From assembly GCA_038883335.1 (NCBI GenBank), contig JAVZMI010000012.1, forward strand, positions 1-33,135: a stretch of DNA of 33,135 nucleotides, read 5' to 3'. The stretch comes from Candidatus Bathyarchaeia archaeon (lineage in GTDB: Archaea > Thermoproteota > Bathyarchaeia > Hecatellales > Hecatellaceae). A program made the position numbers and the translations under genes. The notes under the pieces are model-generated. The model was given only the letters and a program-made list of their open reading frames with translations, was not told the DNA's origin and did no database searches. Position 1 is the stretch's first letter. Every line of letters begins with the position of its first letter. This document shows positions 8,353 through 14,878 of this stretch, piece by piece.

Positions 8353-8390
8353 TTGCATGTAATCTACCAAAAAGGAGGCAAAGCGGACTT

Positions 8391-8582
8391 TTGGAGTGGT
8401 TTGGGTTCGAGAGTGGTGTTACGGTAACTCTCATTGGTATGTTATTCACCTTCCTCTTTTGCGGAATAATAGGCATTGTAGTTTGGTTCATAAGTCTGGT
8501 TATCCCTAAAACTGGAAGGTTTGAAGTGAAGGAGCAGGGAAAGCCTTCAGGAGAGAAAAATAAGGAGGGTAAAAGCAATTGA
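8391..8582 (+). CDS. oadG: Small single-span membrane protein, OadG-like gamma subunit of a Na+-pumping decarboxylase
   Basis: A 63-residue protein with one hydrophobic helix (about residues 12-38, TLIGMLFTFLFCGIIGIVVW) and a charged lysine-rich tail. This is the build of OadG/gamma subunits, which stabilise the decarboxylase complex in the membrane and link carboxyltransferase to OadB. Sequence identity in this family is low, so the call rests on size, topology and position. TTG at 8391 is preceded by GGAGG (8374-8378). Its TGA stop overlaps the TTG start of oadB (TTGA), so the two are translationally coupled. The short tail lacks any carrier domain. Confidence 0.65.
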   Translation: MEWFGFESGVTVTLIGMLFTFLFCGIIGIVVWFISLVIPKTGRFEVKEQGKPSGEKNKEGKSN

Positions 8583-9712
8583 GGGGATTTCTTGAAGAGA
8601 TACTAGCCTTCCTAACTACCACTGGCTACGCCAACCTCACAGTAGGGCATGTTATAATGATAGCCTTCGCCTTGGCTCTCATCTACTTGGGTGTAGCCAA
8701 AAAATATGAGCCGCTTCTCCTAGTTCCCATAGGGTTCGGCTGTGCTCTAGCAAATGTACCTCTTGGAGGCATGTCGGATACTCACGGGCTTCTTTACAAC
8801 ATCCGTCACTTCCTCATCGATACAGAGGTTTTGCCTATCCTCATCTTTATCGGTGTAGGTGCTATGACCGACTTCGGGCCCATGCTGGCAAGACCGCTTC
8901 ACGCCCTACTTCTGGGAGCAGCAGGTCAACTTGGCATTTTCCTAGTCTTCCTCGCATGCCTTTTAATAGGTTACACTCCAGCTGAGGCGGCTGGTATAGG
9001 TATCATCGGCTCAGCTGACGGGCCGACTATCATATACGCGAATACGAAACTAGCACCGCACCTCCTCGGCCCCGTTGCTGCGAGTGGTTACCTCTATATG
9101 GCAATGGTTCCGATAATACAACCACCTTTGGTATATGCTTTAACAACAGCGAAGGAGCGCGCGGCCTATATGCCGCCCATGATTAGGAAGGTTTCAAAGC
9201 TTGAAAAGATCATCTTTACAATCGTTTTGGTGGTTGTTGCGTCCATGCTCGTTCCTGCAGCGACTCCGCTGATAGGTGCCATAGCGGTAGGTAACCTCTT
9301 CAGGGAAAGTGGTGTTACTGAAAGGCTTGCCCGCACCTCGGAGAATGAATTAATGAATATATGCACTATACTGGTAGGTTTGGGTGTTGGTGGGACTCTC
9401 ACAGCTGAGGTCTTTCTCAAGCCTCCAGTACTCCTGATCTTCGCCCTAGGTGTTGCAGGGTTTGCCGGCGGAACCGTCGGCGGGCTACTGTTAGGTAAGC
9501 TCTTCTACGTAATCTCAAAGGGAAAATATAATCCAGTCATCGGTGTCGCCTCAGTCTCAGCCGTGCCAATGACGGCTAGAGTCAGCCAAGTTATCGTCAG
9601 TAAGGCAAATAGCCGGTGCTATGTGTTGATGCATGCTATGGGTCCAAATATAGCGGGCGTGATAGCTTCAGCCCTCGTGGCGGGTTACTTTATAACCCTC
9701 TTAGCGCCCTAA
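8579..9712 (+). CDS. oadB: Sodium-translocating carboxybiotin decarboxylase, OadB-type beta subunit
   Basis: OadB family membrane protein (377 residues) that decarboxylates carboxybiotin and exports Na+ in oxaloacetate, methylmalonyl-CoA, glutaconyl-CoA and malonate decarboxylases. Diagnostic segments are KYEPLLLVPIGFG near residues 42-54, FIGVGAMTDFGPML (90-103), the conserved GSADGPTIIYA region (144-154) with the Asp required for Na+ transport and catalysis, and the C-terminal MHAMGPNIAGVI. Around nine to eleven hydrophobic segments are visible. It starts with TTG at 8579 overlapping the oadG stop, with GGAGG at 8564-8568. No classical carboxyltransferase alpha subunit lies in the window; the neighbouring carboxyltransferase is of the urea-carboxylase type, so the complex may have a new substrate. 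Confidence 0.94.
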   Translation: MRGFLEEILAFLTTTGYANLTVGHVIMIAFALALIYLGVAKKYEPLLLVPIGFGCALANVPLGGMSDTHGLLYNIRHFLIDTEVLPILIFIGVGAMTDFGPMLARPLHALLLGAAGQLGIFLVFLACLLIGYTPAEAAGIGIIGSADGPTIIYANTKLAPHLLGPVAASGYLYMAMVPIIQPPLVYALTTAKERAAYMPPMIRKVSKLEKIIFTIVLVVVASMLVPAATPLIGAIAVGNLFRESGVTERLARTSENELMNICTILVGLGVGGTLTAEVFLKPPVLLIFALGVAGFAGGTVGGLLLGKLFYVISKGKYNPVIGVASVSAVPMTARVSQVIVSKANSRCYVLMHAMGPNIAGVIASALVAGYFITLLAP

Positions 9713-9732
9713 ACCTCAACAAACATAGTTCC

Positions 9733-9738
9733 TTTTTT
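9733..9738 (+). terminator. T6 run after oadB
   Basis: Six T residues about 20 bases after the oadB stop, consistent with an archaeal U-tract terminator. The biotin carrier gene converges from the other side. Confidence 0.4.
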
Positions 9739-9826
9739 AAACACTTGCCTACAAGTCGATCTTATATGTTGTTTAGAATATGGAGAGAGCAAGATTAAAG
9801 GGAGAGGCGACAGCGTTTCCCTCTTT

Positions 9827-10042
9827 CTACTCGATTATAACGAGAGGGTCGCCGATCTCTACGAAGTCGCCGGTTGAGACTTTAAGCTCCTTGACAACGC
9901 CGTCTCTCGGTGCAAAGATCTCGTTCTCCATTTTCATAGCTTCTATTGTGAGTAGGACTGCGCCTGCACTAACTTTATCTCCTATTTTAACGTTCACCGA
10001 GAGGACCTTACCGGGAAGTGGAGATTCCACTGTTTCTTGCAT
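9827..10042 (-). CDS. Minimal biotin carboxyl carrier protein (biotinyl domain only)
   Basis: A 71-residue protein made of a single biotinyl/lipoyl domain: SPLPGKVLSVNVKIGDKVSA, then the biotinylation motif EAMKMEN with target Lys37, then a mirror-image half ending GDFVEIGDPLVIIE. It lacks the N-terminal extension and Pro/Ala linker of usual BCCP or OadA carrier regions. It would carry the carboxyl group from the carboxyltransferase to OadB and be modified by BirA. It converges on oadB with 114 bases between the stops, so it is in a different transcription unit from its presumed partners. ATG is preceded by GGTGAAGAG. It might also serve an acyl-CoA carboxylase encoded elsewhere. Confidence 0.93.
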   Translation of the reverse strand: MQETVESPLPGKVLSVNVKIGDKVSAGAVLLTIEAMKMENEIFAPRDGVVKELKVSTGDFVEIGDPLVIIE

Positions 10043-10069
10043 TGGAACTCTTCACCGCCTAGCGGGTTA

Positions 10070-10155
10070 ATGCTTCATTGCATTTAGGCAACTTTAATAT
10101 TTGTGATTTATAAAAATAAATCACACAAATAAAAAAGTGAAAGGCATTGAAGCAT
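10070..10155. promoter_or_regulatory. Nested palindromic divergent promoter between the biotin carrier gene and the zinc-ribbon gene
   Basis: An inner perfect 10-bp inverted repeat TGTGATTTAT (10102-10111) / ATAAATCACA (10116-10125) with a 4-base centre contains TATA-like TTTATAAA on both strands. An outer 12-bp arm, ATGCTTCATTGC (10070-10081) against GCATTGAAGCAT (10144-10155), one mismatch, shares nearly the same centre, and intervening bases pair partly. It lies between two divergent starts and probably holds both promoters and an operator. Confidence 0.5.
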
Positions 10156-10180
10156 AGTGTAGCTGGGTGGTTTGAAGGGC

Positions 10181-11128
10181 GTGGTAATTCTTAAGGCTGA
10201 ATCTGAAGAGGTATCATCCAAGTTTAAGAACACCTGTCCTCTCTGCAGAAATATAGTAAGTTTTGCAGTCGAGAAGGATGGCGTATTTGCTCCTGCTCGC
10301 TTCGGCTGTGGGAAGTGTGGGGCTATCTGGGAGTACTGGGAGGACTGGGAGAGGCGTGCCGCGATGAGGGGGGCTAAGCTGGTAGAGGCAGGTGGGAGCG
10401 GCAGAGGTAAGGAACTCCTTGGCGCATACCTTGAAGCGGCTTTCTGGCAGAAGCTACTGGAAGACGACGGTGTCATCGACATGTCTCAACAGAGTATTCC
10501 TCAAATTGGGGATATAAAAGTAAAATATAAAAGCCAAAGTCTCTCGTGGATGAGACTAAAACGAAGGCTCAAGTTTGGGAAGGCAACCCCAGCCGAACGT
10601 TCATCAGAAACCCCGGCGACAATACGTTATTCAATGTATAATCTGGAAGTATATGTCCCGCCCGGTTGCCGAGTTGTAGGGGAAAGACCGAATCTTAAGT
10701 GGGAAGGGAGAATGGATCTTCAAACGCCGCACGGGTTCAAGATAAACATCATCTGGAGCCCCCTAGTTAATGTGAGAGATAAATACGCGACACCGTCTGC
10801 TTTCGTAGACGCAGCCATAAAAGAGATTGAAAAGAAGAGCGATGTGAAGTCTCTTATAGTGGAGGAAAGAAAGACCACTGAGTTACCTGGGCACGCTATG
10901 GACTTTTGTCACTTCTCGGTGATACACGAGCAGCGAAAGGGCTTTTTTGGGCTTAGGCGAAGACAGGCGGTTGGCGGCTGTTCCGCGCATATGGTTGCCG
11001 TTATCTACTGTGAGGAGGGTCTAAGATACTTCATAATCTATGCGGAGACTGAGCTTGAAGGTTCAGAAAAGTTAGGCGAGACCTTTAACCAAGTTTTACA
11101 ATACTTTAAGTGTCATCTATCGGCTTAG
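10181..11128 (+). CDS. Zinc-ribbon protein with uncharacterised C-terminal domain
   Basis: I do not recognise a named family. An N-terminal zinc ribbon is clear: CPLC (Cys19, Cys22) and CGKC (Cys43, Cys46) from the chosen start, followed by aromatic WEYWEDWE. A variable linker follows, then a C-terminal domain from about residue 150 (YNLEVYVPPGCRVVGERP) with a beta-rich pattern vaguely like PsbP/DUF1795-type proteins; this resemblance is weak. There is no signal peptide or membrane helix. TTG at 10172 also opens the frame, but GGGTGG at 10165-10170 is ten bases from GTG at 10181, so I chose that (315 residues). Its 3' end overlaps trmB by 23 bases, convergently, and it is divergent from the biotin carrier gene. 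Confidence 0.75.
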   Translation: MVILKAESEEVSSKFKNTCPLCRNIVSFAVEKDGVFAPARFGCGKCGAIWEYWEDWERRAAMRGAKLVEAGGSGRGKELLGAYLEAAFWQKLLEDDGVIDMSQQSIPQIGDIKVKYKSQSLSWMRLKRRLKFGKATPAERSSETPATIRYSMYNLEVYVPPGCRVVGERPNLKWEGRMDLQTPHGFKINIIWSPLVNVRDKYATPSAFVDAAIKEIEKKSDVKSLIVEERKTTELPGHAMDFCHFSVIHEQRKGFFGLRRRQAVGGCSAHMVAVIYCEEGLRYFIIYAETELEGSEKLGETFNQVLQYFKCHLSA

Positions 11129-12407
11129 CCTTTTCCCATAATGCTTCAAATGATCTGTGGAGCATAGTGACAACTGCGTCTGATCTGATCCATGTCGTAT
11201 TGCCAGTGGCTGTAGCATTATCATATGTGTCATGTACGATCTCACCAATGATGGCTTCGTCTAGATCTTTAATATACATGTACATATATTGAGGGGGGAT
11301 AGCTCTTACCTCGGCAATTTTTAATAACTTGCGTGAAACCTCGGCATTCTCCTCATCGCGTTGTGTCAAAATACGAATCTCCACACTCCTCTCAAATTTA
11401 GCCTTCACCAAGTCATCCATTACCACCTTCTCAAGTCGGAGTAGTCCCTTCGAGGTTGAAGTTATGATCGCAATGTAGCGGGTTGCATTTTTTACAATTC
11501 CTATAGTTTTATCGCCAATGAACTCCCAGCCGTAGCCCGCCTTAATAACACAGGGAGCTTCCCCTGCGAGGATCTCTTTGAGTTTTACTTCCGCGTTGGT
11601 GGCGCTCTTCCACATCTCGTTGAACAGGTCCATTGTGCAACCAAATAACACATTCTCCCTGCAGACTACAAGTTTATCTAGATTGCTAAGAGGCTCTCTT
11701 GCAATGTTCATTGCGGAAGCAACATCTGAGTTATCGGTTATAATTAGTAAGCTGGGGGTCATCTGATCGAGATGTTTAACAGGGCAGAATCTCGAAATGG
11801 TTTGAATCGAATCTAGATGCTTCTCCTTAACCTCTGTTAGAATTTTTACATCTACACCTCTCCTCCGCGCATTCCTAACCAGAGGCAATAAGTCGCTTAG
11901 AAGCTTGTCCAGTATTTCTGGCGAAATAACTATCGCTAGGGAGGACTTAGAATGCTTGATAAGCCATGCGAGCTGCGACCATGTCGCCTCCCGCCCTTCG
12001 ATCAGCTCTATCCTCATATCGGGCTGATTTTCTTTATTGTTTTTGTCTATCCAATTATCTTTCAGCTCATTTAATTTTGATATAATCTGTTGCCGGTTGT
12101 TTCTAAGCTCCTTGATACGTTCCTCCTCTTTTTTCACTAACAGATTAAGAAGCTCGGTTGGCTGTATACAGTGATAGATCCGAGGGTGACTTAAATTCTC
12201 CTTCACCACACCTAGCGTTTTTAGCCTCTTCAAGATGCGATATAACTCTTCTCTCGGAATACCGGTAGCTTCGGCAATAGGTTTGACAGGCGCTGCACCT
12301 AATTGCAATAGGCCCAGATATGTTATTGCTTGCCGTTTTGAAAGCCCATATCTAACCAAGTACTCGCTGAGCTCCCAAGTTTGGTTAACAATCACAGAGG
12401 AAGTCAT
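11106..12407 (-). CDS. TrmB-family transcriptional regulator
   Basis: Archaeal TrmB-type regulator, 433 residues from the ATG at 12407. Residues about 14-75 form a winged helix (YGLSKRQAITYLGLLQLGAA, then IAEATGIPREELYRILKRLK), followed by a charged coiled-coil and a large C-terminal effector domain with PLD-like features (RRGVDVKILTEV). The frame opens at GTG 12467, but that start would be only about 20 bases from the likely TATA centre (12486), too close for a transcript start; ATG 12407 leaves a leader of about 50 bases. It is divergent from the creatininase-permease-amidohydrolase operon and shares a palindromic TATA with it, so it most likely regulates that operon, sensing a substrate or product instead of the sugars typical of the family. 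Confidence 0.88.
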   Translation of the reverse strand: MTSSVIVNQTWELSEYLVRYGLSKRQAITYLGLLQLGAAPVKPIAEATGIPREELYRILKRLKTLGVVKENLSHPRIYHCIQPTELLNLLVKKEEERIKELRNNRQQIISKLNELKDNWIDKNNKENQPDMRIELIEGREATWSQLAWLIKHSKSSLAIVISPEILDKLLSDLLPLVRNARRRGVDVKILTEVKEKHLDSIQTISRFCPVKHLDQMTPSLLIITDNSDVASAMNIAREPLSNLDKLVVCRENVLFGCTMDLFNEMWKSATNAEVKLKEILAGEAPCVIKAGYGWEFIGDKTIGIVKNATRYIAIITSTSKGLLRLEKVVMDDLVKAKFERSVEIRILTQRDEENAEVSRKLLKIAEVRAIPPQYMYMYIKDLDEAIIGEIVHDTYDNATATGNTTWIRSDAVVTMLHRSFEALWEKAKPIDDT

Positions 12408-12482
12408 CTTCGTGGTACAACTATGGAAAGAGCCATTTAAACATGGTTGCTTCTTGTAATTAACCACTGCAAATCACATATG

Positions 12483-12490
12483 AATATATT
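12483..12490. promoter_or_regulatory. Palindromic TATA box shared by trmB-type gene and creatininase operon
   Basis: AATATATT is self-complementary and lies between the divergent TrmB gene and the amidohydrolase operon. It gives predicted start sites near 12460 (minus) and near 12512 (plus, about 17 bases before the ATG). Confidence 0.5.
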
Positions 12491-12528
12491 TGGTATGGCT
12501 TTAAATGGGATAGAGGTCACCTCAGAAT

Positions 12529-13305
12529 ATGGTTCTGCCGAAGAAGGGAAAAGCGATTCTTTGGGATGAGTTGAGCTGGAAGGACATCCAGCAACTCACA
12601 GAGAAAATGAAGATGGCTATCCTGCCAACCGCATCAATAGAGCAGCATGGCCCCCATCTGCCGCTCTCCGTTGATACTATAGACTGCTACGAGGTCGCCA
12701 AAAGAGTGTCTGCTAAGACAGGCGTTCCAGTAGTTCCGCCATTATGTTATGGAAGCTCCGGAAGCCACGGTGATTTCCCAGGAACGCTATCAATCAGCCC
12801 TGAAACCATGATGAGGATGATAGTTGAGATCAGCGGCTGGCTGTACAAGGCTGGCATAAGAAAGATAATGATCCTCAACGGTCACATGTGGAATTGGGGT
12901 CCCATATATTGTGCAAGGGATATCTTGAGGGAAAAATTCTCAGACCTACAGGTAAGGGTGCAGGACTGGTGGTCTGTTACCGATTCAGTGTTAAAGAAGC
13001 TGGTTAGGGACTGCCCAGAGACTCGTGGTTGGGGGGGCTACATTCACGCAAACGAAGCTGAGACAGCCTGCGTATTGGCGGTAAGACCAGACCTGGTGGA
13101 GATGGATAAGGCTGTTAATGAAGGTGACCACCTCACTTTCTTCGAATATCGATCTGACCGGTACACGAAGAGTGGGGTCATAGGTGTAGCCGCCACAAAG
13201 GCTACAGCGAAATTTGGTGAAGAAATCTTGGAAGAAGCAGCTACAGAGCTTGCCAAATTAGTTGAGAAAGGGCTGAAAGAGGAACTACCAAGTAAAACAA
13301 TCTAA
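12529..13305 (+). CDS. Creatininase-family amidohydrolase
   Basis: Metal-dependent hydrolase of the creatinine amidohydrolase / MftE / ArfB superfamily, 258 residues. Signature elements: PTASIEQHGPHLPLSVD (about residues 33-49, supplying Glu, His and Asp metal ligands), GSSGSHGDFPGTLS, LNGHMWN in place of NGHGGN, and HANEAETA (about 179-186), the family's H-x-x-E-x-E-T motif. The family cleaves cyclic or exocyclic amides: creatinine, formamidopyrimidine intermediates, or peptides in MftE. It is the first gene of an operon with an NCS1 permease and an isochorismatase-like amidohydrolase, so it probably opens or hydrolyses an imported nitrogen heterocycle. Exact substrate is unknown. A GAGGT site precedes the ATG by about 12 bases. 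Confidence 0.9.
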   Translation: MVLPKKGKAILWDELSWKDIQQLTEKMKMAILPTASIEQHGPHLPLSVDTIDCYEVAKRVSAKTGVPVVPPLCYGSSGSHGDFPGTLSISPETMMRMIVEISGWLYKAGIRKIMILNGHMWNWGPIYCARDILREKFSDLQVRVQDWWSVTDSVLKKLVRDCPETRGWGGYIHANEAETACVLAVRPDLVEMDKAVNEGDHLTFFEYRSDRYTKSGVIGVAATKATAKFGEEILEEAATELAKLVEKGLKEELPSKTI

Positions 13306-13321
13306 AAGAGGTGAGAAATGC

Positions 13322-14815
13322 GTGGAAAAAGTTAAAGACGAATTTGCAGATCGCCCTGTTCCGAGGGAAGCGAGACTTGGATTCTGGCCTCCCGCCGTCA
13401 CCGTGGCTGGTTTCGGGTATGCTTATGTTTGTATCTACATCGGTAGCGGAATCTATGCGGGGCTTGGGGCGCCAGCTGCTTACACCGCTGCCATAGCTGG
13501 GGCGTTGTTCCTCTTCACGTACTCCAGCTTTATAGCAGTCAAGTCGTCCCAATACGGCTATAACCTCCCATTGCAGTGTAAAGCAACCTTCGGTAGATAT
13601 GGTTACGTTATCCCAGCATTGCTCTTGGCTGGGCTTGTGAACGGTTGGTTCACATTCCAGGCTTGGTTAGCGGCAGATCTGTTCTGTGGCCTATACGGGT
13701 ATGAATGGTACTCGGGGGCTGCAGGCGGTGGAATGGCACCAGGCGGCCTTGCAGGATTCGGCAATATCCTAGGTCCAACTGGCACCACATGGTTCTGGAC
13801 TATCATATTCGCCGCCATATTCGGGCTATTTGCCATTTACGGTATCAAGTGGATGTACTACTTCGCTAGGTTTGCCATCATCGCCATCACAGGCCTCGTA
13901 ATCTGGATGGTTTACACTGTTCTAGACGCTGTGTTCGTCCAAGGTATAAATCTAATGAGCAGACCACCAATAGGGCCTGAGATACCGTGGGCTCTGGGGA
14001 TGACTATGTCTGTAGGAACTTTCGTTAATAGCTCAACTATGACAGGCGACTTCAATAGGTGGACTAAAAGTACTAAAGAAGCGTTAGGTGTAACTGCTGT
14101 CTGGTTCCTAGGCACCAATAACGCCATGGTTGTAATGGGTTGCCTATATTCAGCCGCGGCATTAAAGCTTGATTGGTTCTATGGGCTGGCAACTGTAGGC
14201 GCAGGAATACCGATAATGGTCATGCAGTGGGCGAGCAACGGGACGACCTGTGACTCGTGCCTATACAACTCGACCAACGGTTATGTCAACGTATTTCAAG
14301 GTCTAGGTGGTAGGGGAAGGTGGTTCACTTGGAAACGGGCTTCAGCAATAGGGATGCTTGGAGGCATAATTGTGGGCGCCTCGGGTATAATGAGCAGCCT
14401 CGTAGGTTGGCTGACAACACTATGCGTCTTCGTACCAACTGTAGGCGGAGTCATTATTGGGCACTTCTGGATTGTAGCACGACACCTGAATGATGAAGAG
14501 ATGCTCGCCTTGACCACGAAGAAGGTCAATACGCCCGCCCTTGTAAGCTTCGCTGGAGCAGTAGCAACCGCGTACTACATGGCCTTTATGACACCCGAGC
14601 TTACTCCTGCCATCGCAGGAATTATCTGGGGTGTGATAGTGTACCCGATCTTATGGAAGGTGTCAAGAGCCAAATTACTCCCCGAAGGGTTCAAGCCTTC
14701 CAAGCCATCTGAACCTGCAGCCGCCCCAAAGGTGTCAAAGGTTGCGTCTGTCATATTGGATGAGGCGTTGACGGATCTGCTGCCGAGTAGGAGGATTAAC
14801 TATGCAAAGATTTAG
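13322..14815 (+). CDS. NCS1-family permease (cytosine/purine/hydantoin/allantoin type)
   Basis: Integral membrane transporter of 497 residues with about twelve hydrophobic segments. Family features include the N-terminal RLGFWPPAVTVAGFGYAYV region, repeated small-residue helices (GSGIYAGLGAPAAYTAAIAG), FGRYGYVIPALLLAG, and the cytoplasmic GDFNRWTKS loop equivalent to the D(F/Y)xR motif of CodB/Mhp1-type permeases. NCS1 proteins import nucleobases, hydantoins, allantoin or thiamine with Na+ or H+. GTG at 13322 follows GAGGTGA (13308-13314) by seven bases and the creatininase stop by 16, so they are co-transcribed. The link to two amidohydrolases implies a catabolic N-heterocycle. If it is Na+-driven, the nearby OadB pump could energise it. 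Confidence 0.92.
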   Translation: MEKVKDEFADRPVPREARLGFWPPAVTVAGFGYAYVCIYIGSGIYAGLGAPAAYTAAIAGALFLFTYSSFIAVKSSQYGYNLPLQCKATFGRYGYVIPALLLAGLVNGWFTFQAWLAADLFCGLYGYEWYSGAAGGGMAPGGLAGFGNILGPTGTTWFWTIIFAAIFGLFAIYGIKWMYYFARFAIIAITGLVIWMVYTVLDAVFVQGINLMSRPPIGPEIPWALGMTMSVGTFVNSSTMTGDFNRWTKSTKEALGVTAVWFLGTNNAMVVMGCLYSAAALKLDWFYGLATVGAGIPIMVMQWASNGTTCDSCLYNSTNGYVNVFQGLGGRGRWFTWKRASAIGMLGGIIVGASGIMSSLVGWLTTLCVFVPTVGGVIIGHFWIVARHLNDEEMLALTTKKVNTPALVSFAGAVATAYYMAFMTPELTPAIAGIIWGVIVYPILWKVSRAKLLPEGFKPSKPSEPAAAPKVSKVASVILDEALTDLLPSRRINYAKI

Positions 14816-14835
14816 CTCCCTAGGCCAGAATCGCT

Positions 14836-14877
14836 CTTTTTTTCTTATTTTCTTTTTTTCCTCTAAAAAAGAAAATA
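14836..14877 (+). terminator. T-tracts and 13-bp AT hairpin between permease and amidohydrolase genes
   Basis: A T-run at about 14837-14843 is followed by a perfect 13-bp inverted repeat, TATTTTCTTTTTT (14846-14858) / AAAAAAGAAAATA (14865-14877), with a six-base loop. The 3' arm abuts the GGTGGTG start region of the next gene. It could be a partial terminator that lowers expression of the third gene, or hide its ribosome site. Confidence 0.45.
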
Positions 14878-14878
14878 G

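Noticed and set aside
9616-10070. Plus-strand frames over the oadB end and opposite the biotin carrier
   Set aside because: They are out-of-frame or antisense shadows of clear genes (oadB and the EAMKMEN carrier).
12391-12397. GGTTAAC half-site resembling half a BirA operator
   Set aside because: Single half-site inside the TrmB coding region without a partner arm at the right spacing.
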